A DNA stretch of 64,000 nucleotides, taken from assembly GCF_014873875.1 (NCBI RefSeq), contig NZ_JADBEM010000001.1, positions 434,001 through 498,000 on the forward strand, given 5' to 3'. The DNA is from Actinopolymorpha pittospori. Its GTDB lineage: Bacteria > Actinomycetota > Actinomycetes > Propionibacteriales > Actinopolymorphaceae. Shown one piece after another: positions 17,398 to 26,283 of the stretch. A program made the position numbers and the translations under genes. Under the pieces are notes generated by a model, which was not told the origin of the DNA, searched no databases, and saw only the letters and a list, made by a program, of their open reading frames with translations. Position 1 is the stretch's first letter; each line of letters begins with the position of its first letter.

Positions 17398-20190
17398 TCA
17401 CGGCGTATGAGTGGCGCGACTAGCTAGATCATCGGGGAGGCTGCGTCGGGATGTGACGCCGAGCTTGCGGTAGGCATTCGAGAGGTGCATCGCGACGGTC
17501 TTGGGCGTGATGAACAGAGCTTCACCAACCTCGCGGTTCGTACGTCCCTCGGCGGCGAGGGCCGCCACCCGCCGCTCGCTCGTCGTCAGGGCATCGACGC
17601 CGGCGAGCGCGGTGCGGCGCGGTCGTCCGCCCGACGCGTACAACTCGCTGCGCGCCTGACTGGCGAGCGTCTCGGCTCCGCACCTGGTCGCAATGTCGAG
17701 CGCCTCACGCAGCGGTGCACGCGCTTGGGCGGGACGTCCGCTACGGCGTAGCGCTGCACCGAACGCGGCCAGCGCCTTGGCATGCTCAAGGCAGGCGGGA
17801 GAGCCGGCGACGACTGTGACGGCCTCCTCCAGGTGCTCCAGCCCGTCCCCGCGCTCGATCGTTCCTAATGCGCGGAGGCTCCTGGAAACCGTGCTCGGCG
17901 CTCCCCAGGCGCGCGCGAGTTCCAGCTCCGCCAGCACAAGCTCGGCCGCACGGTCGCGCTGGCCGAGCCGGTCGAGCGCGAGCGCCTTGAGCGAGCGCCA
18001 CGGTACGTCCATCGGGTTGCGAACCACGTGATCGAAGCGGCGGGCGTAGTCGTCGGCGGTAGCGATCACTTGCTCAAACGAACCCTCGGCAAGGTGGAGC
18101 TCGAGCCGACTGCCCAGCCACTGGCGAGTGCCCTCGTCACTTCGACCGGAGTCCGAGCTATGGGCGAGCGCCCGATGGGCACCGGGAAGATCACCGCGTT
18201 CGCGGAGGACCGCCGCCAGGTGCGCATCGCAATAGACCTGCGCTAGCGGCTCGCGGTACCCCCACTCGTGAACAGCTGCGTAGCAGGTCTGCAGGGACTG
18301 CTCTGCATCAGCAAGTTCCCCCCGCCTGCGCAGGGCAACGCCGCGCCACATGCTGATCGCTGCCATCGAGAGAAGTGACCCGCGCCGGTGGACGTCTGAG
18401 CTGACGTACTCCCACCAGCGCTCGGCCTCCTCCTGATCCGCGAATGTCAGGTTGCTGATCGCGAAGGTCGCTGCCCAGCCACTATCCGCCTCGATCAGCT
18501 CGCCGCCCAACAGCGCCGCACTCGACAGCTTGCTGACCGCTTCACTCGGGCCGCAGGCATGCATCCACGCTTGCGCAGCGATCGCCGCGAGCATCTTGGC
18601 ACCGATGCCCGCTTCCACAGGCGGTGTTCGGTAACGCTCCAGACGGTGCAACGCGGCGCGCTCACCACCAATGAAAAGGCCGCAGAAGTGCTCCAGTGCC
18701 TCCAGCTGCCGCTGCGTCTCGCCGAGCTGGGCGGGCAACGCTGCCGCGGCCTCGCGCACGATCCGCACCGCTTCGTCGCCATCGCCGGTGAAGAGGAGTA
18801 CGCGACCCAGTAGTTGTGCTGTGATCGCGCGCTGCTCGGGATCGGTGAGCAGCGCGTACGCCGCGCGTAGATGCGCGATGGCGGCAGGGCCGCTCTTCGG
18901 CGTCTGAGCCCGGCCCAGCGCCAGGGTTAGGTCTGCGCGACGCTGCGGTGTCGGCGGTTCGGCAAGTGCGCGTTCGAGATAGGCCACCGCGCTGTCCGGC
19001 GATCCCTTACGCGTCGCCTCGGCTGCGGCTCGCTCGAGTTGGTCAACCACCCACTTCGCACCACGCGCGGGCGCGTGCAGTAGATGGGCGGCCACCTGCT
19101 CGACAGGCCTGTTCCCGGCCGCCAGCAGTTCTGCGGCACGGACATGGAGCGGCTCGCGCTGGCCGGGCAGCAGGTCACTGTAGATCGCATCGGCGACCAG
19201 CGGATGCACAAAACCGAGTGGTAGCTCGTACCTAAGGATTTCTGCCCGGGCCAGTGCCGTCATGGCGTGCCCTGCCTGGTCAAGGTCCAAGCCCGCGAGC
19301 GCTGCCGTCACGGCCAGGTCCGCACCGTCGCCGAGAACCGCGAGCGCTTGCGCGACGGCAGTCGCGTCCGTGCCCAACTGCCGCAACCGCAAGAACACCG
19401 TCCGCGCCACCGATCTGGGTCCGACGTCCCTCAGCAACGCGAGGTGAGCGGAGTCGGGGCTTGCCCCTTCGAGTGAGAACGCCTTCGTGAGCTCTTCCAA
19501 TAGCAGCGGGTTGCCACCGGTCGCACGATGGCATTCTGCCGCGAACTTCGCCTCGGGTCGCGTTCCCAGGCGTTGCTCGATCAGGGCGCAAGTGGCAGCT
19601 TCACTGAGCGCCCGTGGACGCACCACTGCGGTATCTGGATGGCCGAGAATGGCGTCCATGAGCACCGTCTCGACACTGGGCTCTGAGGAGCGGACACTGC
19701 CCACGGCTAGGACGGGCAAACCGCCCAGCCGCGCGCGTAGGTAGGCCAGGAATCGCAGCGAGGGCAGATCGCAGGCGTGCATATCGTCGATGGCGAGCAC
19801 CAGCGGCTGTTGCTCGCTCAGGCGCACGGTGAGCCAGTACAGCCCATGCAGTGAGGCGAACGAGGGATCTTGACCCGACTCCTCGCGGTGTGGTCCCAGG
19901 ATCGCGCGCGCGGGGGCGGCCGCGCCGCCTAGCAAGCCATGGTCGCGGTGCACCGCCGGCTCGAATAGCTGGGTGACGACCCCGAACGCGTGCCCGCGTT
20001 CCAGTTCGCTCGCAGACGCGGACAGGACCAACGCCCCCTGCTCGGACGCACGTGACCTCATTGCAGCGAGCAGCCGTGTCTTGCCGATCCCTGCCGGTCC
20101 CTCCAGCACGCACAGCCCCCCTCTGCCGGCAGTCACGTCATGAATCATTGCGCCCAGAGTCGTGAGTTCATGGTCTCGCTCCAACAGCAT
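17398..20190 (-). CDS. LAL-type LuxR regulator (large ATP-binding)
   Basis: About 930 residues with the standard three-part layout. An N-terminal AAA/STAND ATPase has Walker A GPAGIGKTR and Walker B LVLAIDDMH. A long tetratricopeptide-like helical middle follows. The C-terminal LuxR helix-turn-helix (LTTSERRVAALAAEGRTN to KLGVTSR) is complete. LAL proteins are activators, often of secondary-metabolite or carbohydrate genes, switched by ligand and ATP. ATG 20190 fits the usual family start (MLLERDHEL); 20244 and 20310 are in-frame alternatives. An IS3 relic ends just upstream of the gene and may have removed its promoter. There is no obvious biosynthetic target cluster in the window. Confidence 0.9.
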   Translation of the reverse strand: MLLERDHELTTLGAMIHDVTAGRGGLCVLEGPAGIGKTRLLAAMRSRASEQGALVLSASASELERGHAFGVVTQLFEPAVHRDHGLLGGAAAPARAILGPHREESGQDPSFASLHGLYWLTVRLSEQQPLVLAIDDMHACDLPSLRFLAYLRARLGGLPVLAVGSVRSSEPSVETVLMDAILGHPDTAVVRPRALSEAATCALIEQRLGTRPEAKFAAECHRATGGNPLLLEELTKAFSLEGASPDSAHLALLRDVGPRSVARTVFLRLRQLGTDATAVAQALAVLGDGADLAVTAALAGLDLDQAGHAMTALARAEILRYELPLGFVHPLVADAIYSDLLPGQREPLHVRAAELLAAGNRPVEQVAAHLLHAPARGAKWVVDQLERAAAEATRKGSPDSAVAYLERALAEPPTPQRRADLTLALGRAQTPKSGPAAIAHLRAAYALLTDPEQRAITAQLLGRVLLFTGDGDEAVRIVREAAAALPAQLGETQRQLEALEHFCGLFIGGERAALHRLERYRTPPVEAGIGAKMLAAIAAQAWMHACGPSEAVSKLSSAALLGGELIEADSGWAATFAISNLTFADQEEAERWWEYVSSDVHRRGSLLSMAAISMWRGVALRRRGELADAEQSLQTCYAAVHEWGYREPLAQVYCDAHLAAVLRERGDLPGAHRALAHSSDSGRSDEGTRQWLGSRLELHLAEGSFEQVIATADDYARRFDHVVRNPMDVPWRSLKALALDRLGQRDRAAELVLAELELARAWGAPSTVSRSLRALGTIERGDGLEHLEEAVTVVAGSPACLEHAKALAAFGAALRRSGRPAQARAPLREALDIATRCGAETLASQARSELYASGGRPRRTALAGVDALTTSERRVAALAAEGRTNREVGEALFITPKTVAMHLSNAYRKLGVTSRRSLPDDLASRATHTP

Positions 20191-20317
20191 CGCCGCGCGT
20201 ACCCCCAGTTTGTCCGGAATTCCTGCTGTCGAGACACGTTCCATCGTTTGCAGTATGGGCCAAGGCGGCGAACCCGGGAATGATGAGGTTCCCCCCAACG
20301 GGGTGGACACTCAACTT

Positions 20318-20640
20318 CTACGCGGCAAGGGATGTGTCTGGACCGTATCTGAGGCGTGCTTCGAGCGGTGTGACGTAGCCCAGTTCGGGGTCCTTGCGGA
20401 GCCTTCGGTGGTTGTAGTTCACCTCGATGAAGGTGAACACGTCGGCACGAGTAGCCTCCTTGCTGAGCCAGACCTCGGTGCCGATCTCTGCTTTCAGGAT
20501 TGCGAAGTAGCTCTCGGCGGCAGCGTTGTCGTAGCACGATCCGACTCGACCCATGCTCTGGCGCATGGTCAGCTTGTCTATCTCGCTGCGGAACTCGCGT
20601 GAGGTGTGCTCCGCTCCGCCTTCGCGGTCCGAGTCCCGCG
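20318..20640 (-). pseudogene. IS3-type transposase OrfB, C-terminal remnant
   Basis: The frame reads DSDREGGAEHTSREFRSEI, then MRQSMGRVGSCYDNAAAES and NYNHRRLRKDPELGYVTP to a stop at 20318. These are the second Asp region, the Glu motif and the closing motif of an IS3-family integrase core. Everything before the second Asp is absent. It is a different IS3 lineage from the one at 13769. Confidence 0.85.
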
Positions 20641-21058
20641 GGCTGGCGCTATGCGTCTCCCCTCGTCAAGGCGCCGAAGCCCAGTCGACAGGATGCCTTC
20701 GGCCAGACGAGCGTTCGGACATGTCCATGGCAGTCCCCACGTCAAGCCCACCCTCAGAGCATCTCACACCAACTTGTCCGCACCGGAGTCGGAATCAGCC
20801 AAGCGCAGGTCTCGCGGATGGAGAACGAACTTCCGGTGTGAGGGACCTCGACACGCTCAGACACTGGGCTCAGGCGCTACGAATGTCTTGCCGACGCCGC
20901 GTGGTTCGATCTCTTTCCCGCTTGTAAGTGCCGCGGTCTATGGCTGAGCGAACGACGACACGATCGCCGCGGCGTTCGAGGTCTTCCGCTCCGCGCAGAC
21001 CGGTGGCGTGGAGGCACGGTTGGTTGTGTTCGGCGAGAAGGCGGGGTGTGGGTCGGGC
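20641..21058. other. Intergenic, no gene recognised
   Basis: Only Arg/Pro-rich shadow frames are seen between the IS3 remnant and the end of the phospholipase-tail gene. Confidence 0.5.
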
Positions 21059-22303
21059 TCAGCGGCTGAGCGAGGGCTTGGTGCCGGCGTGCAGGTGACC
21101 GGCATACTCCTGCACCCATTCCTGGTCCGCGCTGGTGGTGACGCTGAGGTCGTACCAGCCATGCGTTCGGGCTCCCGGCTGCTCGCGGAAGGTCTGGATC
21201 TGGCGTGGCCCGAGCAGCCGCTCGGACTTTACGCCGCCGTAGCGCGTCCCGAGTCGGCGCTCCAGCCAGAAGAAGACGGGCACCGTCGTCACGTGGGAGA
21301 GCGTGAGGACCAGGTCGGGGAACCACGCGTCGCCGGCGCCGAAATGGTCGCTGGCGCAGCGGACCGGGCTGGGGAAGGAGCCGGCGTAGCGCCGCCGGAA
21401 GTGGTTCGGGCCGAGCACGGTCACCTCGTAGCGACCGTCGCGGACGGTCACCGGCACCTCCACCCAGTGAGGGTCGTCGGTCGGCGATCCCGGCACAGTG
21501 TGGTGACTGGCCCCAGCGCCGTCGTCGACGAGCAGGTGTGCCGCCCGGGTTGCGGTCGGACCGAGGTTGCCCAGCAACAGCCTGGCCCCGTCCTCGTCCA
21601 TTCTCAGGTCGACGACGGGGAAGTACGGCACTGGGCGGGCTGGCCGCGCTCCGCCGGTGTCGTAGGTGAGTTCGAGTGGGACCTCGTCGAAGGTGAGGGT
21701 GGCGACCAGATCGCCGACGAGTCGCTGCCGCCACGCGGGCAAGTCCGCGGGCACCTCCCGGCCGCGGGCCCTGGTCCAACGCTCGCAGAGCTGGATCAGC
21801 GAGGTGTGGTCGAGCACCTCCTCGCTCACCCAGCCGCCCGGCGACCCGGGGGGAAGCAGGAGCAATGTGCCCGGTGCCCCGAGGCTGCCCTCGGTGTCGA
21901 CCACGGCGAGGGCGTCTCCGCCGCCCATGGCAACCGCAACGAGAGTCGCCGCTGGGCCCTCCGGCTTTAGGGCTTCGAGTACGACGCCCAGCTCGGCGTC
22001 GTCCACGTCCATCACTGTCACCTCGGCGAGGTTGCCGGTGCGTAAATCGTCGGCGAACACCTTGGCGCCGCCCTGCGACGAGACGCGGTAGCCGGCGGCG
22101 GACAGCCCGGCGGCGTACTGCGCCCACAGCGCCTGGCGGTCCTCGCCCTCGGGGGTGGTGTGGTAGGCGCGGCACTCCGTCGCGCGCTGGGTGAGATCGG
22201 GATGTTCGCCGGCCGGGCAGTCCTCGGCGAAGACGAAAACCAGGTGGTCGATGCCGCTCAGCTCGCCGGTCAGCCCAGCGGTCAGGTCACCAGTCACAGG
22301 CAC
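21059..22303 (-). CDS. Chimera: unknown N-terminus fused to a phospholipase C C-terminus
   Basis: The last 270 residues resemble the end of bacterial phosphoesterase-type phospholipase C: a block with GGWVSEEVLDHTSLIQL and WRQRLVGDLVATLTF, then two beta-sandwich C-terminal domains ending with YDLSVTTSADQEWVQEYAG. The complete phospholipase at 39345-41414 has the same order (TEVFDHTSTIMFLETW; WTQRYAGRV at its end). The catalytic first 400 residues are missing. In their place, in frame, are about 140 residues containing LVFVFAEDCPAGEHPDLT and VTVMDVDDAELGVVLEALK, which I do not recognise. GTG 22303 or 22297 is the likely start. The product lacks an export signal and the phospholipase active site, so it may be a fusion left by a deletion. 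Confidence 0.6.
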   Translation of the reverse strand: MPVTGDLTAGLTGELSGIDHLVFVFAEDCPAGEHPDLTQRATECRAYHTTPEGEDRQALWAQYAAGLSAAGYRVSSQGGAKVFADDLRTGNLAEVTVMDVDDAELGVVLEALKPEGPAATLVAVAMGGGDALAVVDTEGSLGAPGTLLLLPPGSPGGWVSEEVLDHTSLIQLCERWTRARGREVPADLPAWRQRLVGDLVATLTFDEVPLELTYDTGGARPARPVPYFPVVDLRMDEDGARLLLGNLGPTATRAAHLLVDDGAGASHHTVPGSPTDDPHWVEVPVTVRDGRYEVTVLGPNHFRRRYAGSFPSPVRCASDHFGAGDAWFPDLVLTLSHVTTVPVFFWLERRLGTRYGGVKSERLLGPRQIQTFREQPGARTHGWYDLSVTTSADQEWVQEYAGHLHAGTKPSLSR

Positions 22304-22448
22304 ATCCTGGCATGCGAGGCCGCGCCGGCAGCGCGGGTGAGGGCGTATACCGTGACGGCCGTGACGACCAGTCCCAGGGCCCGGCGACGGAGCACGCGGC
22401 GATCGCAACTGCTGCTGAGGTGTCGGTGCCGGCTTGTACGGTGCGGCG

Positions 22449-23021
22449 ATGGCAACGATCTGGTCCGCCACGATCGCGGCGCAGTATCGGGCGATCCTCG
22501 AAGACCTGGCCATCGCTCTCCGCACCTGTCCGGACGAGCTGTGGGAGGAGAGCTTGTACCCGGTCGATCCGTCCGACCCCGAGGCGTGGACACCGATCGA
22601 CCCGGACGGGCAGCAGTTCGAGGACGAGGCGGTCGCTGAGCGCAAGCGGCGGTCCCAGGGCGCGGTGTGGCGGACCGCGTCGCACACGCTGTTCTTCACC
22701 GACGCCGACCTCTCGGCGATGGAGCAGGACTGGGTGCCGCGACCACCCTTGTCACCGCACGACGAGGACTGGAACGTCGTTCCACCGACATACTCCCGCG
22801 AGCAGCTGCTGGAGTACGTCGAGCACTGCCTGCGCAAGGTCGAGGAGGTCTTCGCCGACCTGACCGACGACCGAGCGGACGAGCCCGTCGCCGACTCGCA
22901 CCGGCACCGGGGAACGCCGGTCGGGGAGATGCTCGTGGTGGGCCTGGTCCACCTCCAGCTGCACGCGGCCCAGATCCGCACGTTCCTGGCGACCCGTGGT
23001 GTCCCCTGGGAGGGCGAGTAG
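22449..23021 (+). CDS. DinB-like four-helix protein
   Basis: The 190-residue protein has the DinB/YfiT-like helical bundle: an N-terminal helix beginning YRAILEDLAIAL, a central WRTASHTLFFTD carrying one His, and HLQLHAAQIRTFLATRG near the end with two more. Three His at these places form the metal site in the family. Members include thiol transferases and many proteins of unknown role. ATG 22449 is chosen because the first helix follows at once. It is divergent from the phospholipase-tail gene. Confidence 0.78.
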   Translation: MATIWSATIAAQYRAILEDLAIALRTCPDELWEESLYPVDPSDPEAWTPIDPDGQQFEDEAVAERKRRSQGAVWRTASHTLFFTDADLSAMEQDWVPRPPLSPHDEDWNVVPPTYSREQLLEYVEHCLRKVEEVFADLTDDRADEPVADSHRHRGTPVGEMLVVGLVHLQLHAAQIRTFLATRGVPWEGE

Positions 23022-23230
23022 CCGATGACCTCGGCCGCGCGTCCACCCGGCCTTCCTCTTACGCAACGCCGCTGCTCAAGGACGCGGGGCGCCTGGATCG
23101 GCACTTCCGGGGCAGACCGGCGAGACCCGATCCAAGTTGTTGAGGCCAGCTTCAAGGGGCCGGCAGCCCGTCGTCAACCGATCAGGGGCACCCAGGGAAG
23201 ACCGGGCCGGCGCGGTGGCAAGATGGTCAC

Positions 23231-23884
23231 ATGCCTGGCGAAAGTCCAGTCGTGACGCTCTCCGACGGCCTGGTCACCCTGCGGCCTTGGTCGAGAGATG
23301 ACGCCCGGTTCATGGCGGAAGCAAACGCCGACCCAGCGATCCGGCGCTATAACGGTAGCCACGACCGGCTAGGACACCCCACTCCGCCGCTCTCGACCAC
23401 AGACGCTGAGGCCGTCATCGACCAATTCGCGTTGAACTGGCGTGCGTTTGCTGCGACTGGGACACCCTCTGGTGCTGCGTTCGCAATCCTGGGCACGAGA
23501 TCCGGCGAGCTGGTCGGCTGCTGTGGCGTCGACGACTGGTCCAAAGAGGACGTAGCACAGTTCGGTTACTGGATCGCACCAGATGCGAGAGGGCGCGGCT
23601 ATGCGACTCGAGCGGCGATCCTGCTCACGCGCTGGCTGTTCGACGTGGGAGCAGCTCGCGTCTTCCTGACGATCGTCGCGGGGAATGAGGATTCAGTCGC
23701 TGTGGCTCGCCGAGCCGGGTTTGTGTATGAGGGAACGATGCGCGCACACGGCGTTTGGCAGGGCAAGCGCTGCGACGTGATGTGGTTCGCTGCGCTGCCG
23801 CTTGAGTGGGCAATGCGCCGGCCGGATGAAGAAACACAACGCGCGACAAGGCGTCGCCCTGCCGGCGATAGGGGCACCTTCTGA
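23231..23884 (+). CDS. GNAT acetyltransferase, RimJ/RimL type
   Basis: The 217-residue protein follows the RimJ/RimL pattern: VTLRPWSRDDA at the start, a substrate strand with GELVGCCGVDDW, the acetyl-CoA loop PDARGRGYATRA, and the closing motif ARRAGFVYEGTMRAHG. It acetylates an amino group on a protein N-terminus or small molecule. The target cannot be deduced. The last 20 residues are Arg-rich and may be a 3' extension past the original end. Confidence 0.87.
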   Translation: MPGESPVVTLSDGLVTLRPWSRDDARFMAEANADPAIRRYNGSHDRLGHPTPPLSTTDAEAVIDQFALNWRAFAATGTPSGAAFAILGTRSGELVGCCGVDDWSKEDVAQFGYWIAPDARGRGYATRAAILLTRWLFDVGAARVFLTIVAGNEDSVAVARRAGFVYEGTMRAHGVWQGKRCDVMWFAALPLEWAMRRPDEETQRATRRRPAGDRGTF

Positions 23885-24334
23885 CGCAGCACTCAACTGA
23901 ACATTCAGGCCAGCCTTCCTGGTGCCGCGACCTACGCCGGATCGCCGAATCGGGGGTGCCGTTAAGGGGCGGTGCACCAGGGGCGAAGTGGAGGCGGACA
24001 CCCCTTGTGAGTGTGAGATAACGCCAACCAGCGGGCGGAAGATCCTGGTGACCGTGGCCAGGCGGCGTGTTCGTCAGCATGCGGGCGATGGAGGAGACGG
24101 TTTCGGGCTCTCCTGCTGGATGTGTGGGTCAGTCTGAGGCGAGTTGGCGTCCTGGCAGTGTCGGGCGATTGCCTGCGAGGGGTGAGCATGACGAGGGCGA
24201 TGACGGCGTTGGCGGTGCGGAAGCCGAAGCCTCGGCGGATGATCAGGCGGGTCTACAGGCAGCGGCCCCAGTATCACCGCGGGCCAGCGGTCGTATCTCT
24301 ACTTGGATGGGTGCTGAGTGCGGTCCTTCATGTC
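23885..24334. other. Degraded stretch with a possible transposase scrap
   Basis: No intact gene. Leftward at about 24140-24255 a short reading, RGFGFRTANAVIALVML, resembles the C-terminal end of ISL3-type transposases. The match is short and rests on memory of the motif, so it is not listed as a gene. Confidence 0.35.
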
Positions 24335-24570
24335 CGTTTCATGGTGGACGGCCGCCAGGTAGCGCGGGATCGGGCCGGTCGGTTTGATGGGGAGCTTGAG
24401 CGCCTTGCCCGGCCCGTCCCGCAACGGCAGCGTGAAATGCCTGCCCTGGTAGGAAACCGGAATCTGCATCACCCCGAGCCGAGCCCGATCCGAGACGTCT
24501 GTCCGCCGAGCCACGCCAGCACGGTCGGGCTGTCGGAGCCGTACGCGTCAGCGCCCAGACCGAGTCGAAG
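24335..24570 (-). pseudogene. LLM-class F420-dependent oxidoreductase relic with internal deletion
   Basis: Two pieces of a luciferase-like F420 oxidoreductase are joined. The first, DAYGSDSPTVLAWLGGQTSR plus IGLG, is part of the N-terminal half. After a one-base shift, VMQIP leads directly into YQGRHFTLPLRDGPGKALKL and PRYLAAV, which normally lie some 60-80 residues further on. So one frameshift and one internal deletion are visible, and both outer ends are missing. In intact relatives this enzyme uses coenzyme F420 on an unknown substrate. Confidence 0.7.
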
Positions 24571-24690
24571 CGAGCTCCTCCGCATGTCGGGTCAACTGAA
24601 GTTGATCTGGAGGTTGTCGCCGTCGACGAGACAGCCAAGATTCAGCGCGGCTCGCGTGCGCTTTCTCTACCAAGCCGCTGATGGGCCCGA

Positions 24691-25398
24691 TCAGCGAATA
24701 CGCCCGAGAAGGTCCATGATGACACCCGGCTCACCCGGCCAGGAATGGTAGACATTCCGCTTGAACGCACCGTCACGGATCAACGGAGTCCCCGCGCCGT
24801 AGTCGCCCTCGTTGAGGGCCGTCCGGGCAACCGCAGGAAGGTCCTCCCAGTCGATCAGCGGGTGCAGGTCGCCGGGCACGTCGTGCAGCCACATGGAATG
24901 GGTGACCTTCTCGCCATAGCTGCTGTACGCCAGCATCGGCCGGCCGTCGTGGGTGTTGTGCTCGGTGGGCTCGACGGTGAAGAGCCGGCCGTGCTGGGAG
25001 TAGCTGATGGAGATCAGGCGGGCATCGTCGTCGTGCCCATGGACCCAGAGGACGGCGCCCTCCCAGTCGTGCCGGTGGCCGCGGCCGGGCGAGGGACAGT
25101 CCCTCGGGAAGTACCAGGCGTAAACGATGACCGCGTAGTCGCCGAGCCGCATCGACCGGGAATATGCCTGGCCAGGAGAATCCGTGCAGCCGTCCGCCAC
25201 GCTGTCCACACCGAGTCCGGCGCTGATCCGGCCCTCGGCATCGACCCCCGGGTGCGGCACGCAACCGGTGAGTGAGACGAGATACGGCTGAAACCGTTTG
25301 ACGAGGATCTGGCGCGGCTCGACCCGTTCGACCTCGTCGAAACCGATCACCTCATCGTGGGGGATGGTGGGGATGGTGGAGATGGTGGGGATGGTCAT
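24691..25398 (-). CDS. NLP / necrosis-inducing (NPP1) family protein
   Basis: The 235-residue protein carries the family heptapeptide GHRHDWE (107-113), the preceding AWYFPRDCPSPG and two cysteines (Cys46 and Cys71) placed as in type 1 NLPs. Family members are normally secreted and lyse plant cells by binding sphingolipids of the plasma membrane; some are non-toxic. The start is firm (GGAGAGAG before ATG 25398). There is no signal peptide: the N-terminus is a Thr-Ile-Pro repeat coded by about four copies of a 9-base unit. Secretion is therefore doubtful unless another route is used. It lies 35 bases after the HAD gene, probably in one transcript. Confidence 0.88.
   Translation of the reverse strand: MTIPTISTIPTIPHDEVIGFDEVERVEPRQILVKRFQPYLVSLTGCVPHPGVDAEGRISAGLGVDSVADGCTDSPGQAYSRSMRLGDYAVIVYAWYFPRDCPSPGRGHRHDWEGAVLWVHGHDDDARLISISYSQHGRLFTVEPTEHNTHDGRPMLAYSSYGEKVTHSMWLHDVPGDLHPLIDWEDLPAVARTALNEGDYGAGTPLIRDGAFKRNVYHSWPGEPGVIMDLLGRIR
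25361..25398 (-). repeat. 9-base tandem repeat in the NLP start
   Basis: ACCATCCCC is repeated about four times with one C-to-T change, directly after the ATG. It encodes the Thr-Ile-Pro-rich N-terminus. Copy changes would keep the frame. Confidence 0.8.
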
Positions 25399-25433
25399 GG
25401 TGCTCTCTCCGGGTTGATCAGGGGCGGATGTGA

Positions 25434-25985
25434 TCAGGCTGGCTGTGGAGCGCGAGCGAGCAACTGTTCATCGAGTTGGTGAACGAGTGGGAGCAGTTCG
25501 GTCGGAGTCTTGATCGTGTAGTCAGCAATCTCCGCGGTGGAGGCAGGCTCTTTGGGATACCGGCCCGTCCACGCCAGATGGATGGTGGTGATGCCCATCC
25601 GCTTGGCTCCGGCGATGTCGCGGGCGAGGTTGTTCCCGACCATCACACAGCGCCAGGCGTCCGCTTCCCCGAGATCAAGAGATCCGAGGGCCGCTTTGAA
25701 CATCCGGGAGCTGGGCTTCGGATAACGGACCGCCTCCGAGCAGGTCAGGGTCTCGAACGCGTCGAAGAGACCATTCTGCGTCAGGACGTTCTCGAAGGAT
25801 GCGTACCGGCCGTCCGCGACCAGCGCCACCCGGAACCCGGAATCGACGAGATCCTTGACCATGCGGTCGGCGCCGGGCACCACGTTGGCCGAGATGACGA
25901 TGCCACGCGCGTCGCGGACCTCGGTTCCTTCGTCGATGATCGTGTCGCCGCAGTCCAGCAGGATGATCAGCTTTTTTTGAGGCAC
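25434..25985 (-). CDS. HAD-family hydrolase
   Basis: The 183-residue protein has the haloacid dehalogenase fold. Motif I reads DCGDT (11-15), where Cys follows the nucleophile Asp; the Lys of motif III lies in RYPKPSSRMF, and motif IV in MVGNNLARDIAGAKRMG. Such enzymes remove phosphate from sugars or other metabolites through an aspartyl-phosphate. GTG 25985 has AGGA seven bases upstream. It lies divergent from the oxidoreductase pair, and a sugar-phosphate substrate from the same pathway is plausible but unproven. Confidence 0.86.
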   Translation of the reverse strand: MPQKKLIILLDCGDTIIDEGTEVRDARGIVISANVVPGADRMVKDLVDSGFRVALVADGRYASFENVLTQNGLFDAFETLTCSEAVRYPKPSSRMFKAALGSLDLGEADAWRCVMVGNNLARDIAGAKRMGITTIHLAWTGRYPKEPASTAEIADYTIKTPTELLPLVHQLDEQLLARAPQPA

Positions 25986-26283
25986 CGGGTCCTATTTCTT
26001 GGAGTCGGGCCGGAAGGGGATGTTCCGGTCGTGATCGATCGTGTTGCATATATAGAGTGGTGGACGCTAGCGAGTCAACGTGACCCGAAATCAGCCGTGG
26101 TGAATGAGTCAGGTTAACTTCACTTTAGTTCGGCGCTTAACGCGTAGTGCCTGATGAATGCCTGGTGAACTCTCCGGCGAGCACTTCTACACAAGCGAGG
26201 CGTACGTATTCTCGCGGCAGGATGCTCTCACGAGCAACTCGCTCGGCAAAGAGAAGTTGATTCACGCAAGGAGTTTATTTCCC

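Noticed and set aside
24140..24255. ISL3-type transposase remnant
   Set aside because: Only some 20 residues resemble the family end, which is too little to list as a feature.
26100..26140. TCACTTTAGT-like motif upstream of the oxidoreductases as a second LacI operator
   Set aside because: It shares half-site bases with the palindrome at 36355 but the spacing differs and it is not palindromic.
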